The notes under the pieces: generated by a model
The model's input: only the letters and a program-made list of their open reading frames with translations
Database searches by the model: none
What the model was told of the DNA's origin: nothing
Position numbers and translations under genes: made by a program
Assembly: GCF_001949145.1 (NCBI RefSeq)
Contig: NW_019091755.1
Coordinates: forward strand, 28,469 to 92,468
Length of the DNA stretch: 64,000 nt
Direction of reading: 5' to 3'
DNA from: Acanthaster planci
Lineage: Eukaryota > Echinodermata > Asteroidea > Valvatida > Acanthasteridae
Part shown: in pieces, positions 11,775 through 25,600 of the stretch
Layout of the letters: each line of letters opens with the position of its first letter
Position numbering within the stretch: the stretch's first letter is position 1

Positions 11775-14700
11775 ATGGATAACTCTTTCAATACTAGCTC
11801 TAGTGGCTCACTGAGCGGCAGTCACCACAGTGATCACGCCAATGCTTCTCAGATATTAAAAGAGCTCCTTAACGTGGGGAAACCTATGCATCAAGGTGAA
11901 GTAACGCTGAATAGAACGTTAGGCCCACATGTGTCGTTTGTTGTATTTCAATACCAAGGCTAGCCCTATTTGTAATCCTGTACATGCTGAATGGGGACCG
12001 GAGAGCGTGCATGGTGAAGTAAAGGGCTTTCCCGAGTTCCATTTCTGCCTCATTGGCCTTGGGGTGGGGTTTACTGGACTACTGCTCAGTGGGAATGTGT
12101 TCAGATGCTGATCTTATTATTTCATATCATTCATGAATGGAAACATGCATTCTAGCGTCAAGCATAGGCCTATGGTTCTAGGGAACAGTGGTCAGGAGGT
12201 GTTCCTGTTGTGTTCTCCATGCGCTCCACCATGATGATTTCTGTAGTGTCTTTGGATGAAGGCCCTATCATGCCTGTAGTGTTAACTTAAGTGTGATGTT
12301 TACTACGGTGCTGAATGCCAAAGCAGTATTATTTCTATTATTAGGTTTTGTGCTGTTTTTCTTTTGGGACATAATCTTGGGGAACATTCTACATTTAAGT
12401 ATCGCATCAACGAGTAATTGTCAAGTCTGAAAACAAGGAAGCCTTGCGTAGTAATAATGCCACCTTCCCCATTACACAGCCTAGTGTATTGTGTGCTGTT
12501 CATGTACTGCACTGCTTTTGCTTTTGTTCAGTTCTGGAGATTTACATACATACACGTACATGTATGTTTGAAAATGTGTGCAGATAATGTCCCAGATTTA
12601 CTGAATCATAATTAATATGGTATGAGGACAAATGCCTCGCTTCAGATATTAACAAGGATGCTGTGTAAGTTTACTTACAGAGAATACTGTATGTTTGTGC
12701 GATGGCTCTAACATTTATGACTAATAAAGAAACCAAACTTGTTTGCTCAGCAGTCATGAACAGGCTTCCGACAAGGAACACACGCTTTCCCTGATATCAG
12801 TGTTGCCAGAAATGGAACGTTCCGTTTGAGAAAATTCAGCGCAAAGATTGTTCCAAAAGGAACATTCCAAGTGATCAAAAATCTGTATTTTTGGGGGGGC
12901 AATTAACTTGTCAAACTTTTTTCCCACGTAGGCTGGCGAGAACATGGACATGTACACCATGTACATGTACACATTGCAGTTAGTACAGTGCCCCCCAAGG
13001 TTTAATGTAGGGTGTGAGTCTAGGTAGTGCACATGTACATGTACATAGGCTAAGACAATGAAAGGGTTAGATATAAACAGCATGTAAATTTAACAAATAA
13101 AAAGGATGCTCATGGTAAACTCTTTAATCTACTCTCAAAAAGACAATCCTTTCATTTTCTAATAACTAAGATTACCAAAATGGCTTAGTGTTTACATTTA
13201 AAGATTTCTCAAATGGGTACATGTGCAATGTACATGTAGCGATAGAAGGTGTTGGACTATTTTCTCGATTGTGTCTTACATGTTTGCTTGACATTTTACT
13301 CAAGACTTGTTTCACTCTCAGTATTTGCACTGGAGAAAGAGTTTGGTAGGATCAGGCTCTAACCACATTATTAACCCTAACGCTCCTCAGTCCTCCAGCA
13401 GGTGAAGGATTTAGGAGGGTTAGGGTTAAAGTTCAAATTTTTCTGGCAGAATTGTGTGGTTAGAACATTCTGTGTGTGTGCGGTCCTAGAATATTGAACA
13501 ATTTTTTCATCAGTGGTAAAATGTCACGCACCTTACATGTACCTTGATGTTTTTTGGATTTGGTCATTTGTACAGCTTACAGTTCAACCAGCAGCATGGA
13601 CGGGAATGCTGAAAAGTAAGTACAAATTGATAAAAAATGGTAATATTTAGAATAAACTTGCTGCAAAATGCAGTGGAATCTGATGGTGCTTATTGTGTGC
13701 TGTACCAGGGTATGGTGTATGGGTACATGTACATGCCATATATAGTTCTGCATGTACAGTAACCAGAACCAGCATTCAGTCGATACACAGCAAAATACAA
13801 TACATACAGTGTACTGTACACTGTGTGTACTGTAAGTTGCAGTCAGCATTGTCTCTCATATGTACATGGAGGCCTACATGTAATTGTTTGATTTTGTTGT
13901 CTTTAGAATAGTGCCAAAGAAAGAAAAAACAAACTGATTGGAAAGGAAATCATTTACAGAGACGCTGTGTAGTGTGCATTGTAGTTTTACTGTATTTTTT
14001 TCTCTTTTATCTCAGTAATCCAGATCCACAGGATGCAATATCCAAGGTATGCAACTTGTTCAGCCTTAAAGTGATATCGCAGTTGATTATTCATTCTTTT
14101 TTCTGTACCCTGCAGAATAGTGGCAGTATTATGATACGAAGCCCATGTGTGCTAGCCCAATGATGCATGCACTTCATTGTTTTTGTAAATTTGTTGATAG
14201 TCCAGTGATAGCTAATCCTATAAACCCTATTATCTTGTGTGTGAAATCGGAGATAATTCTGAATTACACTGTACATGTACTGAAGGAAATTTCTTTGCAA
14301 TCCTGGATTGCCAATTTCAGTCTGAATTGATACATGTACATGTAGTGTTGATAAAAGATTTGATCCGTTGAAGTATTGCTTTTTAGTGCTCATTTTTGAT
14401 TGGACAGTGATATCATGCCGAAACCGTCAGAGAAGGAAGAAAGTGATCAGATTACTCCCTTTCTTGTCCAGAATGGATCCCCCTTTCCTTTTTTTTTTAA
14501 GGCGAACCATGCCTGTGCTTGTTTCTTCTCGCTCTGTGTCCATGACAACTTCAGTCTCTTACTTTGGGTTTCTTTTGCCGGGAAGCTGTCACAAAATTTC
14601 AAATCCAACGCCATTTAGTAAACACGCGCAATGTTCTTCTGTTTCTGAAACAGCACAGCTTGGCATTACAGTGTTAAGTGTGCTCCATATGAATCACTGA

Positions 14701-16663
14701 ATCTGAAATCCAAGGGCTACAAAATCGTGCATTACATTTGTGTGCATGGAATATGCTAATCAGTGGTTCCTTCATGTACAGCATGTATTTCTAACAACCT
14801 TGTATTGCATTTTATTCCGTTATCCAGGATTTTATCCAGGCAGGAGGTGACTCTGCAGCTCCCTTGAATTTAAGAGACACTGTCCGGCAAACCATGTAAG
14901 TACTGAAGCAGTGGGGACCGCCCCCTTCATCATCTTATTCTCTCCTCTTTCCCATCTCTTATCAAATGTTAACATCATCCTGCTAAATCCCTTCCCCGCC
15001 CCCTAAATACGTACAGTGTACACATGTGTAGGTTCATAAGCACTCTCTCAAGTATTATAAATATCCTTAATCTTAAACCGTCTTCATTCTTCCAATAGCT
15101 TACCTGTACATATGCGCACCATGCCTTCACCAAGGGAAACCTTTGCTATTCAAATCTAGTGACAGAGACTATGTAAACAGAATACCAAGAATGGAGTTCT
15201 GCAGCCTTGAAGGGTCCATCCAATGCATTTATTTCTACAATTCTTGAAGATGCGTAATAATGTGTCTCAGCCTTACTTCAGTTTTGTTTTGCTATTTTCT
15301 AGGGTATTGTGGTCCCCTTTTGGTTTTATTCCGATGAGTGTTTCCATATTCGGGAGCTAACCTATGATCTCATCCCAGAAGGAACACCTCAGTGTTACGC
15401 TTTGTGAATGAAAAATTGGAATTTTGTATACATAGGTGTATCTGTATTTTGCTGGCCTAAATTATCTATGGTGACTGATTATTGTGTAAATTTGGCAATC
15501 CAGTAATGTGCAGTGCTTTCTCGGAAATGTTTTCAATTTTGGTTTCATAATTTTAAAACAAAAAGGCATAAAATGATCAGTGTCTTTCCCGATTGAAAGA
15601 CAGCAACAGGGCCCTCAGTTGTCCAATGTGTTGGAAAAAAGTGTGGACAGTTTTTAAGTGTTTAAAAAAGTGCACTTTTCAATACACGCATTCCAAAAGG
15701 GATTTAAAATATTCCTGATACAAGGAAGAAGAGTGTAAATATCTGCAAAATGCATGTGTGAGAAAATTTCATAAGCTTTTTGCAAATTAACTTTGACCTA
15801 AATCTGGTTGTTTAAATTCATGTGAACAAAACAACTTGAATTCTCCTTACTAAAACCACCGTTGCTATACGTTGTGAATCGGGGCAAGCTTTTGCTTGGT
15901 TACATAAGAGATGCCTTGCAACAAGACACTGTTCTCAATGGATAAGAAGGGCACAAAGCATCAGTCTATTCCAGAGATGGTGGTCGCTATGCTCAAGCTT
16001 GCCCTGAATCATGAGGTATAGCAACAGTGTCTTTAGTCTGGGGAATTCAAATTGTAATGTTTATGTGCAGTCAGATAACTCAGTGCACCAGATTTTATTC
16101 AAATTTATCTTGCAAATGGCTTATTGCTACCCCAGTAGAATCCTTTAACCTTAACCCTTAAATTAAAGAACCGTGGGGGGGACTGATATTTTTTCTGACA
16201 TTGCCGCAGTGCACTGCTTTTCCGGAGTTGAGTCTTTGGGACTTTTTAGAGTAACACTTTCTGAAGTCAGTTTGACACCAATTTGGGGAAAATCAAACGT
16301 ACCATTGAGTGAGGCACAGCCGATTCTTGGAGGTGGTCGAACCTCCCCCCCTTCCACATGGGAGATGGCAAAAATAACCTGGTGCTTTTAGGGTTAACCC
16401 TCAAATACGTTAAAAGTTTTTACCCACTTTAAAATGTCAACAAAGATTTGCTTTATTGCTTCAGTATATTAGACTTTAACCTTAACACCTTGGGTATGTC
16501 AAAAACATATGGAAGTATGTAGTTCTTAGCCAGTTAGTTCTTCATTTCCAGTGAGCTGGTTGGAAATGACCAGAGTGGGTCGGTGCCAGTGTATGGCCGT
16601 GAGGTCAGTGTCATTCCCAGCGAAGCCTCCAAGAGGGACAGCCGAGCACCAGGGAGTAGCAAA
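11775..16663 (+). CDS. EDC4: EDC4 exons 1-5, N-terminal segment
   Basis: Exons 1-5 give residues 1-124. Exon 1 (ATG at 11775) is Ser/His/Asn-rich and ends in a short helix-like stretch, SQILKELLNVGKP, resembling the ATQHLRDILKLDRP start of vertebrate EDC4. Exons 2-4 (40, 31 and 68 bases) are tiny and were accepted because phases 1, 2, 0, 2 chain exactly. Exon 5 (REVSVIPSEAS...APGSSK) runs into VKITPVVKYDWE of exon 6 as the vertebrate protein does. Confidence 0.88.
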
Positions 16664-19600
16664 GTGAGTTGGGCAATGGTTATTCAACCTCTCAAAACCC
16701 TCCCAGATCCTACAGAAGCCCAACCAGAAGGTCCGTAGAGCCCGGCCACCAATACTGTACATGGGATGCAATGCAGTGTAGGAGATCTTGCAGACTTTTG
16801 TTTGAAAGATTGTCCTTGCGCAGGCATCAAGGGTAACTTGGTATAGCCAGAAGTGGTATTCACATGTCAGTCCACCCTCTCAGTGTCTCCAGTCAGATGT
16901 ACTGGCATGCAGAGCTTGTACAGACAACCACAGATATTACAATCATAAAGGAGCGTTTCATAATTGTTGAAGGCGGTATTTGCTGCGGTACCGGTTTTTT
17001 TAGCGGCACCGCACTAGTTACCCGAAAGGGCTTAATGCTGGTACTGCAAAAATACAGCGGTACGGCAGTAAATACCGCCTTCTGTAATTATGAAACATTC
17101 CCAAACTGTGCTGACTATTACATGTTTCTCAATTACTACCATACACTTCACAGGCACTGCAAATACAACCATACCATTTGCTATACTCATAAGAACAACA
17201 ACTGGACTCCAAGAGTGCCATTGTGATTACAACTATAATAATCAAAATCTTCATTATCTGTGATCACGGTTTCGGAATTAGTAAGCGAGACAAAAAAGTT
17301 TTTCTTCACCTGGTCTGTTTACTTTTAAAGGAACAAAATTCTTTTCACAGGTCAAAATCACACCAGTGGTGAAATATGACTGGGAACACAAATACTACGT
17401 GGGCAACCTTGTGGCAGTCAACCAAATCTATCTGGTGTACGTTCTGAAAAGTAAGTCAGAAAACTTTTTCAAATCTGTCAGAAAAGATTACTATTAATCT
17501 GATAGGAGAATTACAGAATGAACATGAATCAGTATTTCCATCACTCATGAGTGTCACAAACATAAAAGGGGGTTATTACCCAGACATGAACTGGATTCAG
17601 ACCGATCACACAGTATGAGGGAATACAGAATTTACCAGTAAATCCCCAAAACCTGGAAATCAGAAAAGTTTCAACACATTAGTGACAGCTTAAGGAAGCA
17701 GAATTCTTCTCCAATGCAAAGAAATTCTGACATCACATCCTAAAACCCCTCTTCCAGATTTTGGCTTTGCCACATTAATCAGGCAAATAACTTTTGTCAG
17801 CTATTTTCTTTTCAGTTCAGAGTGGGTATGGATTGCGCATACTGGACAGGCGCACCTCTGTGAGGGCGCTGTTGAAAGGCTTTGAGGACATCATCACAGA
17901 TGTCGCCTTTGCCCACCACCAGTCCAATGTTCTGGGCTGTATCGACAGGCTGGGGAACATGACTGTCTGGCAAATTCTCGATGTGGACGGCAAAATCGCG
18001 TATCCTTATAAGTCATACCAACTTTCCATGCGAAGTTCTATATGTCACAGAGTTTACGTGAACCCTTTGAACCCATTCGTACATTAAACAGCCATTTTTT
18101 AGTTAAATGTTATCTAATGCTGCTTGAGCAGTGGCTGGTACCAAAATTCATGGATAAATTGATGTGTTTATGCCGAGCCATGTAGTTACATGTTTAACCC
18201 CTTCGCGCCGGTAATTCTTTTGACCGTGACTGCTGGGCTGTGGTATGCCCTGAATGGAGGGCTTTGTCCATCGGCAGGCCCATTGAACCAGCAGCTGCAT
18301 GGTGAATAGACTGTATGTGTGGTATGCACTAATCCTCATGCAAAGCCACGCCTGTCAACGGTTCCAGTGCAAAGGGGTTAATGTGGATAGGTCAGATTTA
18401 GAGTATTTTATTACCTTAAGCAGCACAACCATAGTGTGTTTGTATTGCATAATTTATTATGGGAGAGTAAAGATCCTCCAGCCTCACCCTATGTTTTTAA
18501 ATCACTGCTTCGATGCTTTCTTTGTCATGGTAGGCAACACTTCAGTGTTCAGTACATGTCTGTAACGACGTTTAGACTTAGCGGTCATAGATTCTGAACT
18601 GATGTGAGTTTCATTTGTCGTTCTGGTTGTCATGCAAGGTGTAATTAGTTGCCTTCCTAAAAGCTCTGAGTGACACGGTCTTGTCTGTTAAGAGATGGCC
18701 TTTTTTTATTGACTGCAAAGACTTTTGGTTGACTCGTCTACGACGCTGAAAGAATTCCTTGACCGAACTTTGCAGGCCCAATTCAAAGCTAAAGGTGATG
18801 CGACCGCCCGGCACACACCCCACCGACTACCACCGGCTAGTCTGGTGCCCCTACCTGCCTGACGACCCCACCGCTAGTGACAGCAGCTCCATCAGTGACG
18901 AGAACAGCCGTCTACTGGCTGTCACCCACGAAGAGAGGGTGAGAGAAAAAAAGTGGAAGGGGAGGGGCATGGGGAATGTTATTTGATTTCATTGGTCATA
19001 AAATGCAGATCACTGGGAAAGGCTCTTTACCACACTTGGATCTGACTAGCAGGGTGTGCAAATTTGCCTGTATAATGCAGACTTATCCTGTCATCCACCA
19101 AAACATTCCAGCACAAGCAATGTTCAATGAAACCAGCTCTTGTAGGTCTCAAAATTGGCAGGCCATGCCGTTGATGACTGTCGATGTAGTTAAGGTCCTG
19201 CCGCTCGGTGCATTATATATGCCACAATTGCATTGTGCAGGGATAATGAAATTCTGCATGTTGTGCACAGATAACTTTGCTCCATGGATTTTCTTTCTCC
19301 TCATGGAGAATCAGAAACTCAACACATCTTGCTCTTTGTTCTCAGGCTGAGTTTTGGGATTTGGATGTTGTGATAGAACTGTTTGGCAACGTTGTGAATG
19401 CAGACAGCGTAACGGATGGTGTCATTCGAATTTGCAGTGGACACACAAAGGTAGGGATTAATTCGGTGACTTGGAATGGAAGCCATTAGTTGGCATTAAT
19501 GTGGCACTGTGTGTGAGCAGGTGGTGTGCACGTGTTGGTTGTCTCATCAATCAGTAGGATTCATGACTTGCTGAAGTGCACATGTGTCAGATTGAAGAAT

Positions 19601-22600
19601 GCGCCCCCACAAGTGTGGTATGCTGTCACATCTAGATTTAAAATGACATTTTTTTAAGCTGCAGTATGTAGGGAACATGCTGTAATCCACCTAGAACAGA
19701 AGTGGTCACTGACAAGAGCCATGTTGCTGGGGAGTGCTCATTTTGATGGTAGTGATGGGACCATGACGCGTACATTTCGTAGTCATTTGTGAACTAGCAA
19801 GTGTTGCCTGGAAAAGTATGCCCTCTTTTTGGTCCGGCTTGGGGCTCATTGGTGGGTCATAACTACGCTTTAGACAAACAGTTGCACATTTCTAAAAGCA
19901 CTGACATATGGTGAATGCCGTATGTGGTACCTACAGCCCATCACCGATCTGTCTGTAGCCCCTGACGGGCAGGTCCTTGCCACGGCCAGTGAGGATGGCA
20001 CGGTGAAGTTCTGGCAGATGGACATGGCTGCCCCGGACCAGGCTCCTGCACGTCTGCACCGATTCTCCCCCCACGATGGCCGGCCACTGTCCTCATTGAT
20101 CTTCTGTGACAACCACAAGTACCAGGACCCAGAGTGAGTCATGGAAGCCTTTCATTTCACGGACCTCGTCCATGGGGACGCCATGGGGACGCCATTTTAG
20201 ATCATGGCCCCTATATCTGTTTTAAATACTATTGAATGGATTTGTGCCAGGCTATTTCATGGAGTGCATACTAAGCTGCTCTATCTTTTTCTTTTTAAAT
20301 GTGGCTTAAAATATTCAAAGGCATGCTTAATTGCAATTTTCACAGTTTGCATCAGAATGGACAACTATCAGTTTGTAACGAAATTTCTCTTGAGCACTCT
20401 CATTTTAACTGTTGAGCATGCTAGAACCACCTGCGTCATCATTTTTGTAAATCCTACCACCACTCATGTCTTGCTTGTGGTCGACACTCTCCCAGCATTC
20501 ACAGTTTCTGTCATCTTGTGCATTTATTTTCAGGTCAAGATTCACTTTACACTAACTTCAATACAAAAAGGCAAAAAAAAATTTCCAAAATGGTAGACTA
20601 GCTAGTCCGAGCATCAGTTGTTCAAGTGAAATTGGTCAAGCTATAACTACAGTAACTACAGCTGGCAATCACATACCTTGTTTATCATTATGCATAGATA
20701 ATGTAGCTTGCTATCAATTAACCTGTGCACACTTGTTGCACAGTTTTCTTTGAAAGTGACAGGCGATCAGGTGCTTGTTTTCATGAGTCTTCCATTGGAA
20801 AAAATCTACCTCAAAGAAACATCTCTGGCTTTGCTTCAATTTTGTTATATTCCCTACCGCACAGCCTCCCCTTCTGGAGGTTCCTGATCACGGGGGCCTG
20901 CGCCAATCGTGAGCTGATGATGTGGTGCACCGTCACCTGGACCTGCCTGCAGAAGATCAGCTTCACCCGGCCCGGCCTCCTCCCCGAACCCTTCCTGAAG
21001 ATCAAGCTGGACCTGTCGGCCAGCTTCCTGATCGCGACAGACATCACTAGAAAGGTCAGAGTTTCAAGGCCATGTTGGGGGCAGTTTGCTCATCAGTTCT
21101 ATCCAATCTCCTGGAGAGGAATCGCCTGGTCATGGTTATGTAGCGTGTTGTTGATGTTACTTGCAGAACTTGGATAAGTATTTGTAATCTAAGGGCAGGT
21201 TGGAATTTGTTTGGAAGATCTCAAAGGCGGACTCATATTATTGTCATGTAGCTTTTTTAAACTGATGCTCTGGGCCAGATGTCTTGTGCCAAGTTTTCAA
21301 ATTAACTCATATCATAAAGTGACAGCTACATGTAAGCTTTGTCTAAGTCAACTGCGTATTCATGCCCCCAATCTTGTAACAGAGCATGTTCAAAACTTGC
21401 CCTCTCACTTGAATTAGCTTGGAAGTGTAAAATAAGAGGAAGACTGGATGACAGTGATGAATTTAAACACTTGTCTTCTTTCAACAACTTTGTAAAGGAC
21501 ACTACCATGCATGTTTGAAATGAGGATTTCATTTTCCAAGGAAAATACAACCAACAGAATTGAAAATCTCCAAATTTAGGTGCAATCCTCAGGCTAGATT
21601 CCAAGATATTTTGCACGCGTTTTAAAACTCTTCTTTTTTCGGTGACACCCACCAGCTGCTTATCTCTACTCCTCCCAACAGGTCCTGTATGTCCTTCAGG
21701 TACACCAGGACCACAGTGAAGGCCATGCCCACATGAGTTCCATCACCGAGTTTCTGCTGACCCAGCCCACCCTCAGCTTCGCCATCGTGGACGCGGGCAA
21801 ATGCCGCCTGAAGCCACTCCTTGAGGAGGGGGAAGAGGGGGAGGAGCTCAACTCAGGTGGGTGTGGTGTTCTGGTCGACAGAGAGAGAGATACATTACCC
21901 GACTGAGAAGGGTTGGACCATTCCCAATTGGGGACTGGCTCTGGATGTTTCATCGGACCTTAACTCACTGGAAGCCATTTTAGTCAGTGCAATCTGAGGG
22001 TTCCTAATGCCCCAAAATATACTGGCTCCCTGCGGAAGTTGCATTTCAAACAACTTGCACCAACAAAATTGAACTTGTGCTATTTTGTCCCCGCTGTTCA
22101 AGTCCATTTACGTGTTTGTCCACTGTCTGACTACGAATGCATACCCCCAACATTAGACAAAGGTGCTGCGGATTCAGTTTGGGATGCCGGTGGCTTAATT
22201 CTAAGGAAACAAAGCGGAATTGTGTGCTTGGGTGGAGAACGTTTTGTGATAATTGACAACCAAAAATCAAAAACAAATCATCTAAAAAGCAAAATGCGTA
22301 AAATGATATCAGCAATGTGTAGACCTTGTGTAAGAAATGCTGCTCCGTGCAATGCACACTCAATATGAACGGTAGACAGACTGTTCACATACTTTTCTTT
22401 CTTTCGCAATTAAAAGCAAGCTTGACCCAAGGCAGCTTGCACTGTAGTGGTGAGTTTGAGCCCTGAATCCATTAAATTGGGTGATACCAGACTATTTTGG
22501 ATTCCAAGCCTTTTTTTTTCTTTAAACGGCGTGACTTGAAACATTTGGATATAATTCATCACAAACCTTGAATTATTTGCCCAAATAAACTGGCATTAAT

Positions 22601-25600
22601 ATGCGATAAATGGTTTATTGCTCAGGTTCCAAAAATGACAAGTTTTACCTCACTTGTAATTCAGTATGCCGTCTCATGAAGAAATGCTTTTTGAACAGAC
22701 CTGTCTCAGTGTATTTTGAGGATGTGCACATTTTCAGTACTCACAAATGCCGATTGCAATTTTGCATAAGCAGCTAGAGTGTGCATAGTGTTCATTTGTG
22801 GTTGGCAACATCTTTGGCACCAAAATGCATGAAAGAGAGAGTTACTTCCTCTGTTGTATTTTAGTAGTGTTTCTTAACGTTCCACGCCCACCATTCAGGT
22901 GAGATGCTGGAGATGTTGCAGGGGGACATGGAACCCAGTCATTTTCCAAACAGCGGTGTGCTCGTCAAGATGTTCTGCATCAATTCAACGTATGTTATCC
23001 TTTCTAATAACACTTACCTGCCCATACACATGGTAACCTTCAGTCTGTTATGGCCAGAACCACGGGCTCTCTAGATATTGGCAAGTAGAGATCTCAATTC
23101 AAAGGGGCCGTCATACGACACATAAACCAGTAACCATAGTGCCGCTTTTTTTTTTCATCAGTAACACACATCCCTGCCTATGAACATGGCAACATTCAGC
23201 ATTCATGTACTTCAAACGATACCAAAACTGTTCCATGTCTTGTACCCGTAATTGGTAAACTGATCGATCAGATCTTTGGCTCTGCTCTATAAAAGATGAC
23301 ATTCATATCTTTTGGCAAGTTTGGCTGTCAAAGGTTCATCTGTGAGGGTCTTGAAAGTATTTGCATTGTACAGGTTTCATGCATCAACCCTTTTTCCAAG
23401 GCTGCCTAAAAATGGCAGGATGAAGCCGTCTTAGAGTTAATGATCATAAAATGTCAATCGGAACATGCATGGACTGCTGTCAACAAGGAGTGCGTTGCAT
23501 ACATTTGTGACTGAACTTGGGGTTTGGCCAAAGAGAATGCCACCTTTAACCCTAACACTCCTCAGTCCTCCAACAGGTGAAGGATTGAGGAGTGTTAGGG
23601 TTAATACTTGCTTCCCACTTTGCACACAAACTCCTTGATGGTTCCAGTTTCTGGTGGAATTTGTTGTTTCCCTTCCCCCTCCCCCCCACAGATCGGTGCA
23701 AGATCTACAGGTTCGCTTTCAGCCCAACTCTTCCGTGGAACATGGCAACATGGCCGGCTCAGTCAGTTCAGCCTCGCAGGATGACTATGGTTGGTTCCGA
23801 ATATGATGCTTACCTTGGAAAGCAGCTTTTCAGAAAACTTTTTTTAATGTCATTGGGATAGTTACGACACTTCAGACTGGTTGCTGTCTTCCAAAAGTGT
23901 ACCAGGGGAAACAGGAACCAGACCAGTCTGTAACAAATGGAACTTGAACTCTACATGTATGTTAATGAAAATCGTCAAGGGATATGAATCTACCAAAAAA
24001 GGGGAAAAATATCTCAGGAAAGTAACTGTAGGATTTGATTTTCAAAAATGGGGAAAAAAATGGAAAATAAGTTGAGAACAGAGCTCAAATCTAGGTTCGC
24101 ATGCTTAATGAGCAGCGTGGAAACATGTACTTATCAAATTAGCTGCCCCAGGATCTGAACTGCCCAAAGACGTCAGTGGAAACCTTGTATTGATTAGCAG
24201 AGATTCTTGAACAATGCTGAAACTACAGAGTTTAGAAGTCCCATTACAACTTCCATTACTGTCGCCACAACATTGATTGAAGTTCTCTAATTCATTCTGA
24301 CCTTACGTGAAAGACACGCCATCCATGTTGACCTGTTACCATCATCATTGTTGTTTTTGTCTGGCACTGTAAAATTAAAGTACTTGTCGTCAACAATTTG
24401 TTAAAACTTCGAAATGCTGAAGTTGCAAGGACTAAGATTTTTCAAACCCCAAAAAGTGATACCAATGCCCCTTTTGACATTGTATTTTAAAAGCACACTT
24501 GCATGAGGTTCTAAGATTAATTCTTGAGCAGAGAGATTAATTCTTGAGCAGTAAACAGTGAGACTGAATTGTGAGTTTATATATATACAGCCCTGCAGGA
24601 TGGTCTGTCAGACATGAGCATGAACGACACCGACCGCTCAGCTGGGACAGATGTGGATAGGGTCTCGGCTGTCCGCCAGGCCAGCTCACTGACCCCCGGC
24701 GGGTCCTTGACCAGCTCCTTCACGTCCGAGTCCACCAATCCATCAACCTCGCCAGGCCAGCCCTACCTAATGACACCTGAAGCCATTAAATCTAGCAGTG
24801 CCAAGACCTTGGCCGAACACCTGCGGGAGAGCAACTCTAGTGCCAGCAGCTTCACCCAGGTCTCGGCCCTGAATACCTCGGCCGACGACCTCCTGACAGG
24901 CTCCCACCACTCTGGGGAGAACAGCACTCCGACCCCCAGGACCCTCACCCCAGTCTCTAGCCTCCCGGCCACACCTAAGTCGCCTCAGAGGCCTGACCGC
25001 TCAGCCACTCCACCCCAAGTAGATGCTGCTCTTGCCCGGGAGAAGGATGAAGACGGTTCAGCGGAGGACGACGAAGGACCCAAATCCCCTCCCCCGACCC
25101 CAACTGAACTGGCTTCCCCCGAGCTGATTGCTCGGTCCGCGGCCAGCACGGATGACTTGGTGGAACTCCTGGAGAATGCACGGATGAAGGAGAAGCGGAT
25201 CTCGGACTCAAGTGCGGAGGTGGCGCATATCCTCCAAGGGCATCTTGGGCAAGACGGAGATCAGGAGGCAGAAGTGGAAGACGACCAGGGGAGAGAAGAC
25301 GAAGAAGATGAGAAAGAAGACGATGATGTGGAGTCCAAGGCTATCCCCGTCACTGTGGATTCCATCGCATTTGCAGATGCAGTGAAACAGTTGGTTGACC
25401 CAGTGCAGGTGACTCAACCTCCCAGCAGCCTGATTGAGATGCATGGAGAGGATGCCAGTGGAGTGACCCAAGGGAGGGAGGTGGTTGTCATCAGCCCCAA
25501 GCAAGAAAAGCTGGGGTGAGTCTCCCATAAGATGGGGTTGTTCCTTTCATACCTCAACCATTTTTTACTGAATCTGGTTAACTTTATTTCCTAGTTTCTT

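Noticed and set aside
13371-23604. Interstitial telomeric repeat (TTAGGG words)
   Set aside because: Only two TTAGGG-like words per stem, in an inverted not tandem layout, embedded in a larger hairpin.
24763-25528. Minus-strand reading frames opposite EDC4 exon 15
   Set aside because: Shadows of the long, GC-rich coding exon; the plus frame is fixed by EDC4 homology and by splice phase on both sides.
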